NCBI GenBank assembly: GCA_964019155.1
Contig: OZ025240.1
Location: 39,900,715 to 39,964,714 of the forward strand
Direction of reading: 5' to 3'
From: Osedax fenrisi
Taxonomy: Eukaryota > Annelida > Polychaeta > Sabellida > Siboglinidae
DNA: 64,000 bases
This document shows positions 37,873 to 51,630 of the stretch, in pieces. The notes under the pieces were generated by a model. It did no database searches, was not told where the DNA came from, and worked only from the letters and a program-made list of their open reading frames with translations. Each line of letters opens with the position of its first letter. The first letter of the stretch is position 1. A program made the position numbers and the translations under genes.

Positions 37873-39074
37873 ATCAGCCCCACCTTATTATAATCACAAT
37901 CATAATCTCATTATTCTTATAACTATGCTATTCTTATTATAATATTTATTCGTATATTTGTATATTAATACGTCAAATATCATGTATTACTATTTTAAAA
38001 CTATTAGTTTAATAAAATTGAATACATATTTGTAATATAAATGTAACCGTCACTAATCATATTAATAATTACAATATTATATTATTCAAACAAATTATTT
38101 AAATCACTGATTTTGTAGTATTGAATTAGAGAGAATTTATTTAATAAACCTGATATTTATAAATAAATTATACATTTTCTGAATAGATACCAATATAATA
38201 TATAAAAATATGTATTTACTATAAGTTACTAATATTAACATATTATTAAATAATCTTTATAACATACATTTGCAAGTAATTGAATTATTCATAAAGATAA
38301 TTGTAATCAGTTATTTCGTTTATCTAATTAATAAGATGTTATACAAATTTGACAGAATATAATTAATGAATATATGTATGTTTAAATTATATTTTATATA
38401 CATGCATATTGATATGAAAAGAATACATTAATAGATAATAGAGATATATATACTATACAACATTATAGAATGTAAACTAATTTAGTAGTTTATAGTTAGA
38501 GCTTTAAATATTATATAATTATAATTTATTATATTATTTACATAAATAAAGGTTATTTACACAATGTTATATTGATAGAGATGTCTAGTAGTGTGAATGT
38601 AAATGATAAATAAAGCATTTATTAATATTATTTAATTAAATAATTTTAAAAATAGTAATTCTATATATATTTATAGTTATTAAATATAATTACAAAATAG
38701 AAAACACACTAGATAGAAAATATTTAATTTATTAATAACAAATGAATAATTAGAACTGAATATATAATACGTAATTTACATAATAACATAATTTCGTGGA
38801 AATTAAATATAATACTTATAAATGCCTTTATTTTGAAATACGAATATCAAAACTACCTGAAATAATAGAGTTCATATTATTAATTAATTAAAAATATGTA
38901 TGTAAAGTAAGCGGATAATCTAATTAAATAACATTTTAAAAACATAATAAATATTCCTATATAATAATTATTTATTATTATTATTATATTAAAATAGATA
39001 ATATATTATAAAATAAATTATTATTATGCAATAAAGTTAGATGTGTATTGAAACAAACAATATAGTCACTAATA
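37873..39074. other. Convergent intergenic region
   Basis: Between the stop of the dehydrogenase (+) and the stop of TRAPPC6 (-). AT-rich, no coding segment seen. AATAAA at 38011-38016 is a possible polyadenylation signal for the dehydrogenase. Confidence 0.5.
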
Positions 39075-42000
39075 CTAACATGCGGGTATGTTTATACATT
39101 TAGCTGTCACATGACATTCTATACCGAAACTTAGAAGAGCACCTCTCAACAATCCACAAGGAAACGCTAAATACTGTATCGAAAAGTAACATGTGCATAT
39201 TATTATTTATATTGTTATGTAAATTTAGTATATAATGTCTGTTATATGTCTATATGTTTTCATGATATTAATATATGGCAATATGGCATGTAAGCCATAT
39301 AGATAAACTAATAAATATGACCACCACCTTCCCTTTGTTATTCACTTCCGTAACCTTATAATAATGTCTACATATATTTACATATGTATTATGATAGCAT
39401 TCTCGTGTAACAACTATTTATGCACACCAGGGGGCAGTTGTTCTGAGAAAATAAATTATCCTAGGACAATACTTAGTTATCTCCGTGATATTAACCATTG
39501 TCCTAGGATAATCTTTAGCTATCTCCATGATGTTAAATATTGTCCTAGGATAATCCTTAGCTATCTCCGTGATGTTAAATATTGTCCTAGCGTAATCTGA
39601 GGTCAATTTATTCTCTCAGACAACTTTTCCCTATTTAAGTCTGACCTATATTATAATAATAATAAAAAATAGTTTCCGACAAACACAGTTAGGTTACAAT
39701 GTTTAAATCTAAACGATATTAAATAATGTGCATCTGAATACTATCTATACATCAATATCAATAGTAGATATTAGTAATTAGAAATAACGTAATTAATAAT
39801 CATATAGGGAAAATAAACATTAGAATAATATGTCGTATAAACACAAGTTTATAATGTACGCCGAGTTAAAGTTGATCAATTATTTTCTAGAATTTTGAAT
39901 TAAAATATACAACGATAATAGTACAAAGGCGTTAGTTCACCTGATCAACGATTGTAGAATACTGTTCACCGTCAGACATCATCTTTAGGTAACGGAAGTC
40001 GTTATCGTGAAGGACGTAGATGCCCTGTTACGTAATGGTTATTATATAATCAAGTGAACGGTGACCAGCAACGGGTTAACGAGGGGTTAGGTGCCATGTG
40101 CCACAACAAAGTGCTACAGAGGATATTGCACTGCTGATGTGGCACCTTTCTTTTCGCCGATAATTCTATTCAGACGCATTTCTAATCACGTGATATCATT
40201 GACAATAATGTCGCGTAAACATTATTTACTTGCAATCTTCGTTATATTTTAATTTAATAAAATGTTCGATTTAAGCTAGAAAGCGCGAGATAAAACTAAA
40301 TTCACATCGCTAACGATATTCTACCCGATTAAAGAGGTGTAGTAAAGGCTTTATGTAACAGAGCTGTGGTGATACTATAGAGGTTATTAATAAGTTAGAA
40401 GTATCACCACCTGGTGATTAGTGCGAAGATTATCTATGGACTTCTGGAACAGAGTGGACCAGAACTCCTTGCAGACGAACTTCACGATATCGAGCTCGTC
40501 GTGTATTCGCGTCGTGTCCTTGGTCAGTCTGTGGAGAGTGTTATGTATTTAGGAGGTTAAGGGTCATATTATGAGTGTTCAGTACAGGTGGTTAGCTATA
40601 GTAAACTAGACTATACTTATTTGTGATTAATACAATTATTACTAATTAGGCTATATTTAAATTTATAAGAAATAATATAATAATATTGTATACGAATATA
40701 TGTATATTGATATTTCGTACAGTAAATATAATGTATTATGTAATGTTATATTAATGTTTAATATATTAGTTTATTTTAATGTTATGCTAATAGAGAACCT
40801 TTCGACGAGAGATTGACTGACACGACATCCGAGTCTTTCTAATCTGGCTAACTTTTCTCTCTGATATAACATATATGAATTATATGTTTATATATATGTA
40901 CATATAAATATATATAAATTATTATTATTTGTATATATATATATATATCTATGAGTGTGTGTGTATATTTATGGGAAGCACTACCTTCATAATTTAAATT
41001 TTTTTGAAAAATAATTAAGATAAATATTATATAGAAAATAAGTATTTTAATCATTTATGTATCATTTCAGGTACGATAATACCTAAATTCGCTATATTTA
41101 TCAGCTTTAATGATGTTTTTTATTACCTACTATTATAAATAAATATTAAGTATTGTGAATAATAGTTAATTTATATATTTATTATAAAGCTTTAATTATT
41201 ATCGAATATAATAAAAAATTTCAATTTGTAAGCGCTTTTAAAAACACTAATCTTAGATAGTTTATTTGATATATTATAATCTTCATAGATGTCACTACTA
41301 GTTAAATACAAAATCTGAATTTTTTATAATTACATGAAAATATTTATATAAACTGTTTATAGCTATTTTCTCAGAATGATAATTTTATGAATATATTTTA
41401 TGAATATATATAGCTTTACTAAAAAGTCCGGAACCTTTTTTTCCTATTCTATAAAAATTGCTATGATTTTCAATATATTTAGAAAACATTCAACTGCATA
41501 ATAATTATTTTTTTTTAATAATATAATTTAATAGTTAACATTTTATATCTGTCTTTCTTCATTTTTATAATTAAATTACTCCTATTATAAAAAAATAATG
41601 TATATAATAAAAAAAATCTTATATATGATAGAATCAAGTATTATTATTACATATGTGTAAACAATTATTTAAAAATATTTAAATTATTTCAATTTGGAGA
41701 GTTTTAAAAACTGATCGTTTTTGTATCTATTTACATGTGTCCACTGACAAGTAGACACTGTCTATGCGCAGGTAGTGCTTCCCCTTAATCAAATGAATTA
41801 ATCTAAAGCGTTAAATAGAGTCCATATCACAATATAACTATCCAGCAATGTTCCAGAAGATATTTTCTGTAATAATTTTTATATCAAAATTAGAAAAATG
41901 TGAATATATTTTATTTTTTTTAAAACAGCTACCCATCTAGGTTAATTTAATTAATATATTATTATATGTTATTTGGTAAATAAAATAATTTTTTATTTAA

Positions 42001-45000
42001 TGTTATCATATTTATCTAGTAATAATATTTAAAATGAATAATAGTCTACATTCTATATATTAAGTTAATTAATGTTAGTTCAAATTAACTTATTTTTTTC
42101 TGATTCAGACAATTTTATATTTTTATTTGTTTACATAGATATTGTAGACAATGTCACATGAATTTATAACATTCCGAATATATTATCAGAAAGGTTATCG
42201 ATGACAAGTATAAGTAGTACAAATTAGGTACCATAATGAGATTGGTGAGAATTTCACCAACAATATCTTCTAAAACATTGCGGGAGAATTTTGGTGTGGT
42301 ATGTATGACTTAACAAATTATATTTATCTTTTTAGAATAAAACAATACATTACTTAAAAATACATAAACATAATTTTCTGAGTTGAATAATAATTATTAA
42401 AGTATAGGCTATAAAAGGAATCATAATAATAAACTAAATGCAGTTAATAATATACAATATATATGCAATAAGCAATAACATAATATACTATATGATAATT
42501 ATTATGATGATCAAGACCAGTTTTAAAAGAACAACTATACGGTCAATAATGTAAAAGAAATAACTTCTATATTAGCTTAATAATAAATTATTATTAATAT
42601 TAATAAATTGACTTAAAATTAATAATGTACTAGCTATTCATGTATACCTATGCAACTGTAGTAATGTATTTACTACACTAATAATCATGATGTATATGAT
42701 TATATGTAACATTCTTAAAGGAAATGTTATATTAAAAATACAATCATATTCTGATAGTTTGTCAAGTCGATTTACTCTAGGAATGAAATAGAATAAATCA
42801 ATTGGTGCAAATACTAAATATATATTATTATAGGACACATTATATGAAATAATTTAATATCACTGACATTAAAACTTCTGTCTGTATGACTTTAATAGTG
42901 AGAAAAGCTCGATAAAATTAATTTTAATTTTAAAACATCAGCTCGTTAAAAATACTTACTTATTATTATTATTCAAAATATACAACTAAAACTTTAGGAA
43001 GTTATATCTCAGTACATTTTATTTTATTTTTCACTTCACCAAAATTAATATAAAACTTATATGCAATAATTTACTAATATAATCAAAATTAAACAACTAT
43101 AACTTAATATATATATATATATATACAGCCTGGGATCTATGGCTCATTTGAACAGTCAGAAAATCTAGTATGCGAGATATCCCGGATTCGACTCCAGGCA
43201 ATTATTATCTTTCTCTTGTATTTATTAAGAACTTAAAAGACGATAAATTACAAGAAAAAAAAATGTTACTATTTGTATCGTATTGGGACTACTCACAGTA
43301 GAGCGGCTTGAAAAATATAAAATGTTCAAATAATTTATCACTTCAGTAAGATAATATTAGAAAATATGTAATATAATTCAATACAAAAAAAATTAACTTA
43401 ATTCGTAAAATATTGAATAGTCAATAAGACTTTCAATTTTAACATGTGATTGATAGGAAATCTTATAATGGAGTAGATACAAAATTAATTCAATACATTT
43501 TTTAATATACTTCCTATTAATGAATTTTGTCATACGATATATATGTACTAGAATTAAATATTATTAACAGAATAGCAGAATTTTTTTTTTTTAAATAATA
43601 ATTTCTTTATAATTTTATCATTTCTAGGATTGAACTTTTTATGTTTATTATTTATTGAATATTTTTTGTTTTTTTGTTTTTAATCAAAAATAAAATTCAG
43701 ATCAAATATTTTATTCTTAATAAACGTATAATATATATTTACTATATATGATTATAAAAAAATTTGTTTAAATATTTTTCTATGAATAATTTGAATTTTA
43801 ATGATTTCTATAGAAAAAATAAATATTTTCAAGGAGAGATGAATAAAAAATTTCTAGGACCTAGTCAATTTTATTTTTTTTACCATAATATAATTTTAAT
43901 TATCATTGAGATGACCGCAATAAAATTTTTTTTATATTATATTTATTTCTAATTTAAAAAAAATAAAAATATTTGTAACTATACCAAATTTAAAATCTGA
44001 GTTTATTAAATCCATATTTTGATTTAAATATACTTAAGTCTCTTAAATGCATATTAAATATATAATTAAATTAGAAGACGATATACATTAATTGGTTGTC
44101 AAGGTAAAACTAAAGATAAATAAATGCTACGTATGCGCAGTAAATTTAATTATAAACAAGTATTTTTCCTATAAATATAAGTAAAGAATATTCCATTATG
44201 ACTCGAAACAGATTTGAAATTTTAAACAAAAACAAAGAATGTGACGGGAGCGCAACATCTCTATACGAAAACTTTGTTAAAGCTAATGATGAAACATCAA
44301 ACCTACTAATTCCAAAGAAAGAAAAGCTGAAAATAAAGATCATATCTGAAGACACAAGAATCATTGATGCCAGAGATAAGGTTAACGTAGCTTTCAGTAT
44401 TTACTCAAAAACGCCAACAGATAGTAACCAAGATACCCTTAGACATGCAAAACAGAAACTCCAATCTGAATATGATAATATTGAATCTGAAGAACTCTAT
44501 AGAGATATTCAAGGTATTGAGCAGGCAAATAAGTTATCCAAACACGCAACCAGTTGGAAATTAATTAATAAGATTACTGGTCGGAAACTCTCGAAAAGAT
44601 GTATCAAAGCAAGAAATAAGGAAGACCGATTAACAATATGGCATGAATACTTTAAGAAACTTCTAGGTGATAAACATGAAATTAATAATACTGAAATCAA
44701 AGTTATCTATCCTGAAACTCTTGATATATCCGTTGGTTATTTTACGAATAGCGAATACACTAAAGTAAAGAATAATCTTATCGATGGTAAAGCAACTGGT
44801 CCTGATGGCATACCCCCAGAAGTTTTTAAATATACTAACTTTGATGATATAATCCTCGAATTTGCAAATCAAATGCTAATACAAAGTAAAAAACCAGCTC
44901 AATGGTCTAAATGAAATATAGTTCCTATTCCAAAATCTGGCAACCTAGAGGAAGTTGGTAACTATAGAGGAATTGCATTATCAGCAGTCATCGCAAAAAT

Positions 45001-48000
45001 AATTAACAAGATGCTATTAAATCGCATTCAACCGTATATTGACCCTCTATTAAGACCTAACCAAAATGGGTTCAGATCCGGTTGATCTACAATGGCACAT
45101 ATCCTTGCACTGAGAAGGTTAATTGAAGGAATTAAGAGCCATGACCTAAAAGCAGTTATTATTTTTGTTGATTTCAAAAAAGCATTTGATAGTATTGATC
45201 GCGGGGAAATGCTAACAATGTTAGCAGCATATGGTATACCATCTATCATAACCAATGCAATAGCACTATTCTATGAAAACACTGAAGCGAGAATTATAAC
45301 ACCTGATGGCGAAACAGAATTCTTCAAAATTTCAAAGGGTGTGCTACAGGGAGACACTCTAGCACCCTTCTTATTTATCATAACTCTAGACTATATAATG
45401 CGTCAAGTATTTGGTGAAAATGATTACAATCTCGGTTTCAAGTTAACAGAGAGAAGATGTAGTAGAGAACCAGCAGTCGTTATAACCGATCTAAGTTATG
45501 CTGACGATATAGCACTGATATCTCAAGAACTATACCAAGCTCAAGAACTGTTACAGAGAGTTGAATTAGAAGCTAGAAAAATAGGTCTAACGCTAAACAC
45601 TAGAAAAACAGAAGTTATCGGATATAACCTTCAACAATCCCCATTTATTAAAACAATAAGTGGTGAAACAATAAAAGAAGTGTCCAATTATAAATATCTG
45701 GGAGCATGGATTTCAAGTTCTGAAAAGGACTTTGAAATCATAAAGGCTCTTGCTTGGACGGTTATGCACAGAATGAAACGACTATGGACATCTTACATGA
45801 GTAATCAGTTAAAGATCTGGGCCTTTAAAGCTACTGTTGAAACCGTTCTGCTACATGGAAGTCAATGCTGGACCGTAGACAGTAAGCTGAGAAAACGGAT
45901 AGATGGATGCTATACTCGCTTACTACGCATGGCACAAAATATCTCATGGAAAAGTAAAACGAACAACGAAAAACTGTATAATGGTTTACCTAAAGTAACA
46001 GATATAATCTCTGAAAGAATGCTGAATCTTGCTGGACACTGTGTACGTCACAAAGAAGAGATGGCACATAATCTAGTTCTATGGACACCCACACGAGGAA
46101 AGAGAAGAAGAGGACGCCAGCAGCTTACATGTGTAGATGCTCTAAAACTTCAAACTGACCTTGAGAGTATCGATGAGATTCGTTCTGTGATGATAGATTG
46201 TGGTAAATGGAAGAAACTGTCAAAATTGGGTCGAGCGAAAATGCTCGACGAAAATGAAAAAAAAAAAAATGTCCTATAAAATGTTATTAAACATCAAATT
46301 GACAACTCAATTGAGTATAACACAATTTTTAATTGTTACACTACTGTTTATATATATTATATGTGTATAGTTTTTACTGAAGCAACATATTTAATGACTG
46401 ACGAGCCACCCTATCTCACAGTTCTGTTTACCATGTATATAACTTAAGTCTGCGACTTCTTGAAGGGTCCATTTGTATCCGTTATTTGTATTATATTTGA
46501 TATATATATACGTGATTCAATGAATACATATTATTATATATAGTACAATAATAATAATATCAGAAATTAAATATATACATATTGATAATTAAAGTAGTTT
46601 GATATAGTCTACTAATAATAATTTATTTTATATTAAATGTTTCATGTATATTTTAACTATGGAAAATCTACTATTAATATAGTTAATATAGTTAAGATTT
46701 CATACTATTAAATATATACATTATATCAACAGGTTTACGATTATTTTAAATAACTTCTCTTGATTATGCAAATGCTACTTTTCAGCAATACTACTTCACA
46801 ATCAATTAGTATAACCATAGACAAATTGTTTCCTCATTAAGGGCCGGCGTAACGTTGCCGGCGTTTACATGTAAAAGATAGGGAAAAATAGCTATTTTTT
46901 AACAGGTTATATCTTTTTTATTTATGAGTATTTTTTTCTAATTTTTTTAAAATTATCTAGATAACATTCATCTCTAGTTATATAGGTACATCATAAAATA
47001 ATATATGTATTATTAATTAAAGAAAAGTTAATTATATTACAATTATTTAAAAATAAATTTATTACCAATTTTTTTATATTATTTTTCAAATAATTATATT
47101 AATAGATTATATTTACGTTAATTTACATACCTATATAATAATAACCATATATTATTTATATACTCAGAAAAATTTATAAAGATTCACATAAGAGTTCAAT
47201 AGATATAGATATTTAAAAAATTAATCAACAAAAAAAACACCAGAGATATTAGCATCTAAAGTTTTACTTGCATATTTTCTAATTATTAAATCCCACCATT
47301 TTTAATAGGTGTATGATTAAACTTCGTATTTGAAGCAATTATGTTTAATTATATATGATATATTATACATAATTTTAAAGATAATGAATTACATTTTAAT
47401 ATTTCAATATAAAGAAATTGTCCATAAAAAATAAAAACGAAGGTGACACCGGCGCTTAAAATGGTAATAGTTTAAAATAGGCTTCACTCAAGATTAAAAT
47501 TAGTGCTGATTCTTACTGAAACATAGTTGCCTTAAAAAAATAAGGTGAATATAAGTCATGTAATATTAATATATAGATATACCATTCCAGGATTATTATG
47601 TATAATTGTTATTATTATTTGTATTTTAATAGGGTCTTAGTCTTTTTAAAATATAACTAATTATATATGAATCCAAATAGGTGAATAAGGTAGATTTAAT
47701 TAAGAATCTTAATTCATATACTCACAAAACTTTTAGAAATCATCAAAGTGTTAGTTAAGATTATAAGTGTAACCTATTACCTTAACTAACACTTATAACT
47801 TTGTAAATTTGTATTAATGAAAATGAACTAAAAATGAATATATACAACATTATTTATAGAATAATCTATCTATCATTTCATGTAACAATTTTATCTCGAA
47901 ATACTATATAACTAAAGGGGTGTTCACAAAATAAGCAACACGCATGGCGGCATGTTACTGTACTTCTTTCTCAATACAAATTATTTAGAGTGTTCAATAT

Positions 48001-49684
48001 GTAAACAACAAATATTGTGACTTGTTACTGGATAACAAACTATTTATGTGCAAGTTGTCGCTTACATTTCCAGTAACGAGTACTACAAGATAGAACATGT
48101 TAAATTTTGTGGCGATTTGTTATCAGGGCTCGGCAACTTGTTACTTCATTTACAGTTACCAAGTGCACTTGCCAAGTGCCACTTGGTAATTCATTCATGA
48201 ATTCATGCATTATTGGTTAAAATAGCAAAAAATAAGTAGGGTAACAGGTAAATCGAATATGATATATGTTGCTAGATTATACACGGTGAATCGTTAAAAG
48301 GCTTGTTACCGTATTTAATGCTCCTGGTTTGAATATCCTTTAAGTTAAAATTATCATTAATAACACCTAGAATTACAAATAATTTTATTTGAAATAAATA
48401 TAAAATATTATAAACAAATTATAAGTTATATTTGTATATATATATATATTTTTTTCTTATTATATAACACATGTTTTGTATAACAAAGTTATATTGATGC
48501 ATATTATTAGTTGTTTTTTATTGTTGTAATTAATTAATATTGAAATATTTCATTAAACTTTAAACCTAATTTTATCAGGTTGTTGCTTTTGCATGATACT
48601 ACTAAGAACAGCGTAACTAACATATTCACTATGTTATTATTGCCGATTTATTATTGAAATTTTTCTATATATAGATAACTTTCATATTTATATTCCGAAA
48701 GCTTTTATTTTAAATATTTATATTATATATAAAATGTTACAGCAATTTACCTGATAATTTTAAATTATATCAAATATGAATACTACAACAGTAATTTGTT
48801 CAAATTAAATATGATATCTCTTTACAATTAAACGTATATATTAGAGGAATAATGTGAATAAATCTACTATGGCATCCTTTATATAATTACAGTAAAAATC
48901 ACAGTATGTCGATTTTTAACATATTTCATCTACTTTCTAGGTATTAATTGGTAAATTGACTTCTTTTGTATTAACCATAAGGAATGTATCTCAACTAATT
49001 CTAGTTTTATATTAAAATAGTCAATTTAAAATATTAATGTAAATTTAAAAATTCTAGATTTATATTAAAATAGTCAATTTAAAATAGTAAATGTCAATTT
49101 AAAAATGTGCATGATGTAAATGTTGGAATTCCTAAGGGTGATCCTTGGAAAACTTCGGCATGATCATCTATCGTAATCAACATGGTGATCATGATGATGA
49201 CGATATTTCAATTATTCACACGATCCGATTAGAGTATAATACTCAGTATTACAATAATATAAGTGAAGACAAGTAAGTCAACATATAATTTCATAATTAT
49301 AATAATAGGCGTAAAGTTATAAGTGAGTATTTTATACGTGTGTAATTTCCTATATATCTTTATAATTATTTTACATGTAATCATCATGATTATCATCTGA
49401 TGATAATCAGTGATAATCAGTGATAATCATGCGAAGGTGCACCTGATGGTGAAAATATGTATATATATATATACAATCATTGTAACAATGTATATTATAT
49501 ATATATTTGTGTGTATTATGTTTAAATAAGTAAATATATTTAAGTTTGAAATACAAACCTTAATTAATATATATTCTCTAGATTTATTATCTTCTATTTC
49601 ATAATCACAAAAATAATTTACCATTTCCATATGAAATAATTCTAATGCAAGACATTCGGGTTTAGATTGTGTATTCGATACCAT
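39075..49684 (-). CDS. TRAPPC6B: TRAPP complex subunit 6 (Trs33 family, five exons)
   Basis: Minus-strand exons 49684-49559, 40860-40799, 40528-40411, 40024-39941 and 39173-39075. Every junction is in phase; the total is 489 nt, 162 residues plus TAG, close to the 158 of human TRAPPC6B. Exon 1 has LALELFHMEMVNYF (family LLHNEMV), exon 2 LARLERLGCRVSQSLVER, exon 3 LTKDTTRIHDELDIVKFVCK then EFWSTLFQKSIDNLRTNHQ, exon 4 GIYVLHDNDFRYLKMMSDG, exon 5 YLAFPCGLLRGALLSFGIE and INIPAC. The protein is a core subunit of the TRAPP tethering complexes acting in ER-Golgi traffic and Rab1 activation. It ends at PAC, about nine residues before the human end; a donor GTTAGT overlaps the stop, so a further tiny exon is possible. 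TRAPPC6A cannot be excluded as the ortholog name. Intron 1 (8.7 kb) contains a LINE in the opposite strand. Confidence 0.92.
39435..39626. repeat. 42-bp tandem repeat between inverted ends
   Basis: About three units of ATTGTCCTAGGATAATCTTT plus AGCTATCTCCGTGATGTTAA, flanked by CAGTTGTTCTGAGAAAATAA and its near complement TTTATTCTCTCAGACAACTT. It looks like a small foldback element with an internal minisatellite. Lies in TRAPPC6 intron 4. Confidence 0.8.
42236..42298 (+). other. Candidate short first exon, unrecognised
   Basis: ATG and 20 more codons (MRLVRISPTISSKTLRENF...) ending in a good donor GTG/GTATGT, phase 0. It is basic and could be a targeting peptide. No partner exon was identified on this strand, and it lies inside a TRAPPC6 intron, so chance is likely. 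Confidence 0.15.
43125..43310 (+). repeat. tRNA-derived SINE family 2, 5' half
   Basis: Head GGGATCTATGGCTCATTTG (A box) and CCGGATTCGACTCCAGGC (B box), then CTTGTATTTATTAAGAACTT and TACTATTTGTATCGTATTGG. Preceded by (AT)n. Lies in TRAPPC6 intron 1. Confidence 0.8.
44198..46279 (+). pseudogene. Non-LTR retrotransposon reverse transcriptase, two TGA stops
   Basis: A single frame of 693 codons broken only by TGA at 44912 and TGA at 45083. Linker and RT motifs in order: GKATGPDGIPPEVFKY (about 44783), PIPKSGN and NYRGIALSAVIAKIINKML (44927-45020), QNGFRSG, motif A VDFKKAFDSIDRG (45167), GVLQGDTLAPFLFII (45340), catalytic YADDIAL (45497), then the C-terminal tail with YLGAWISSS, LLHGSQCWTVDSKLRKR, LAGHCVRHKEE and GKRRRGRQQ. 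An A-run at 46259-46269 is near the 3' end. The apurinic endonuclease domain is missing, so the copy is 5'-truncated. Tail type resembles RTE-like LINEs; the clade is not certain. It lies in TRAPPC6 intron 1 in the opposite direction. Confidence 0.93.
46425..46515 (+). repeat. SINE family 2, 3' end
   Basis: ATATAACTTAAGTCTGCGAC, CTTCTTGAAGGGTCCATTTG, ATCCGTTATTTGTATTATAT then (TA)n, the same tail as 12205-12472, only about 150 bp after the LINE 3' end. Confidence 0.75.
46841..47455 (+). mobile_element. TTAA-type DNA element, complete MITE
   Basis: 615 bp between TTAA at 46837-46840 and 47456-47459. Left end GGGCCGGCGTAACGTTGCC; right end, read as complement, GCGCCGGTGTCACCTTCGTT. The ends match at most of the first 15 positions. 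No coding capacity. Left-end copies occur at 1451 and 35034. Confidence 0.7.
47745..47794. repeat. Short hairpin
   Basis: AAGTGTTAGTTAAG and CTTAACTAACACTT separated by about 21 bp. Confidence 0.75.
47913..48342 (+). mobile_element. Possible TTAA-type MITE with gene-like base composition
   Basis: Left end TAAAGGGGTGTTCACAAAAT; right end, read as complement, TAAAGGATATTCAAACCAGG. About 430 bp, richer in GC than its surroundings, with many TTGTTAC / GTAACA words in both directions. The ends are only loosely similar and no intact duplication is visible. Confidence 0.4.
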
Positions 49685-49972
49685 ATTTTTAGTATTATAA
49701 TAATATATACTATTAATTATAATATAATATAATATCACTATATAAACTAAATACGTATATTATAATACAATTAAAATGATATTTATGATAATATATTTCA
49801 ATAATTCAAAAATATATCAATAGTATTCAAAGAACATCATAATTAGAAAATACTATAACTCATTTGATTATTTTTTTAATTTAATTTATTTTTAAATTTT
49901 AATATGATACCAAAATGTCCTTGATGGTAATATCAATAGTATTGATATCAATAGTATTGATTCAATACCCAA

Positions 49973-50007
49973 TACCTCCTATAACCTCGATGTTATATGA
50001 GGTCTTG
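49973..50007. repeat. Palindrome of the CCTCCTATAACCTC family
   Basis: ACCTCCTATAACCTCGATGT followed by TATATGAGGTCTTGG; one arm is mutated. Confidence 0.75.
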
Positions 50008-50245
50008 GTAATATATACATGGAAGATATAAGGGTATATAATGGGAACATTTTACCCCTCTAGATATATATTTATATACATTAAAAATCGATATTGTATG
50101 TTTAAATTTATTTATATATTCAATACATTTATTTTTATATTTTCATTGATGGTCTACAATTTACAAATTACTAAAGAAGACCCTGCTATAGGATATTATA
50201 ATTATAATAATTTATCATAGCATTAACATTTCCTATAGTTTAATC

Positions 50246-50276
<31 letters not shown>

Positions 50277-50479
50277 ATATTAAATGTACATATAGTAAAA
50301 TAAGTTATTATAAGTTAACATATAATATATATGTATTCAATATTATATAAATAAAGATTAATTGTTTAAAATATAAAATTCTTTGAAAAACATGATATTG
50401 TTATAAAATAAGTTAAAAACATAATATAGTATATAGGTAATTGTGAGTAAGGTTACTGGTAACTGTAATTAGTACCACA

Positions 50480-50670
50480 GATTTTGCGAAGCATGATCCT
50501 TCGGAAAATCATTGTTAGTACATTATATAGTTATTATATATATATATATATTGTATTGTTATCTTGTTTTTTTATAAACAATACTTCCTATAACCTCATG
50601 AGTTTATAGCAAGACCTCCTATAACCTATTATTCGAGGTTATAGGAGGTCTTGGTTATAGGAGGTCTTGT
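50480..50670. repeat. GAA-loop hairpin followed by two or three palindromes
   Basis: CAGATTTTGCGAAGCATGAT then CCTTCGGAAAATCATTG at 50480-50513; then TTCCTATAACCTCATGAG at 50584 and ACCTCCTATAACC...GGTTATAGGAGGTCTTG at 50613-50656, with an extra right arm TTATAGGAGGTCTTG at 50655-50669. Confidence 0.85.
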
Positions 50671-51069
50671 TATAATTCAAAGTTCATACTTTGGTGTTCA
50701 ATGAACACTGTTCATCATAGTTTGGTGTATGCAATGCATACTATGCATACATGCACACATACTATGCATGCCTGATGCATTACCATTTACTTTATATATT
50801 ATACCATACCCAGATAATCATAAGTATATATATTCTTAAGATGTCCATCTATACATTAAATTACAATAAAACATCAACACAATTAGATGATTAATAAAAC
50901 TAATTCTAATTTATATATATCACATCACATCTAATCATATACATTTCAAATTTTATATATCAGATTAACTGTAGTTAACATGTTGGCTAGTAAATAAGTA
51001 TATTTTCTAACTTAAAATAACACCGATATTATTAATATATCTCACTATCATCTACAAATATTTGTTTCC

Positions 51070-51145
51070 TTTAAAATACTTGTTGTGGGATACCCCCTTT
51101 AAGCAACACCTCCTATAACCTCGAGACTATAGGAGGTCTTGAAAT
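51070..51145. repeat. TTAA MITE end next to a palindrome
   Basis: ACTTGTTGTGGGATACCCCC then TTAA at 51099-51102 is the right end of the MITE family at 52684. ACCTCCTATAACCTCGAGAC then TATAGGAGGTCTTGA (51107-51142) follows directly. Confidence 0.7.
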
Positions 51146-51630
51146 GTGTAATTATTTAAGTCAATCTAACTTTTATAGACTTACGTCCGTTATATGAGTT
51201 ATTGGTTATAGATATATATTTAATATTAATAAATTATCTATTATTCATTTGTACAAAATATATTACATAATACAATGTTTAAAAAAAGATTATGCTAAAT
51301 CGGCTCAATAGGCTTTATTTTTGGTTAACTTATTATAATATATTATATTTGTTATCATAAAAGTCCTAATGATATTGCTAAATTATAATTAAAATAAAAT
51401 AATATTATACCTATAGGTATATATATTTATACAATTAGTATAATTATCACATGGTAAGTATCATCTTAATATAGCCTACTATGTATATAACTGCACATTT
51501 TATATATAAAGATTTAAAATGTATCTTTTATATATCCATTAACATATATCAATATGTTAAGAAGTTAACCTATTACTTTAAAGTAATTTTTAAGTAATTT
51601 TCTGATAGAATGATTAACGTTCTATCTAGC

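Noticed and set aside
39364..39606. Small proteins with DYPRTIFNIMEIAK repeats
   Set aside because: Translation of a 42-bp repeat within a foldback; both strands are open.
43764..43952. AT-rich frame rich in Phe, Asn and Lys
   Set aside because: Codon make-up equals that of random AT-rich DNA, no motif and no splice-site support.
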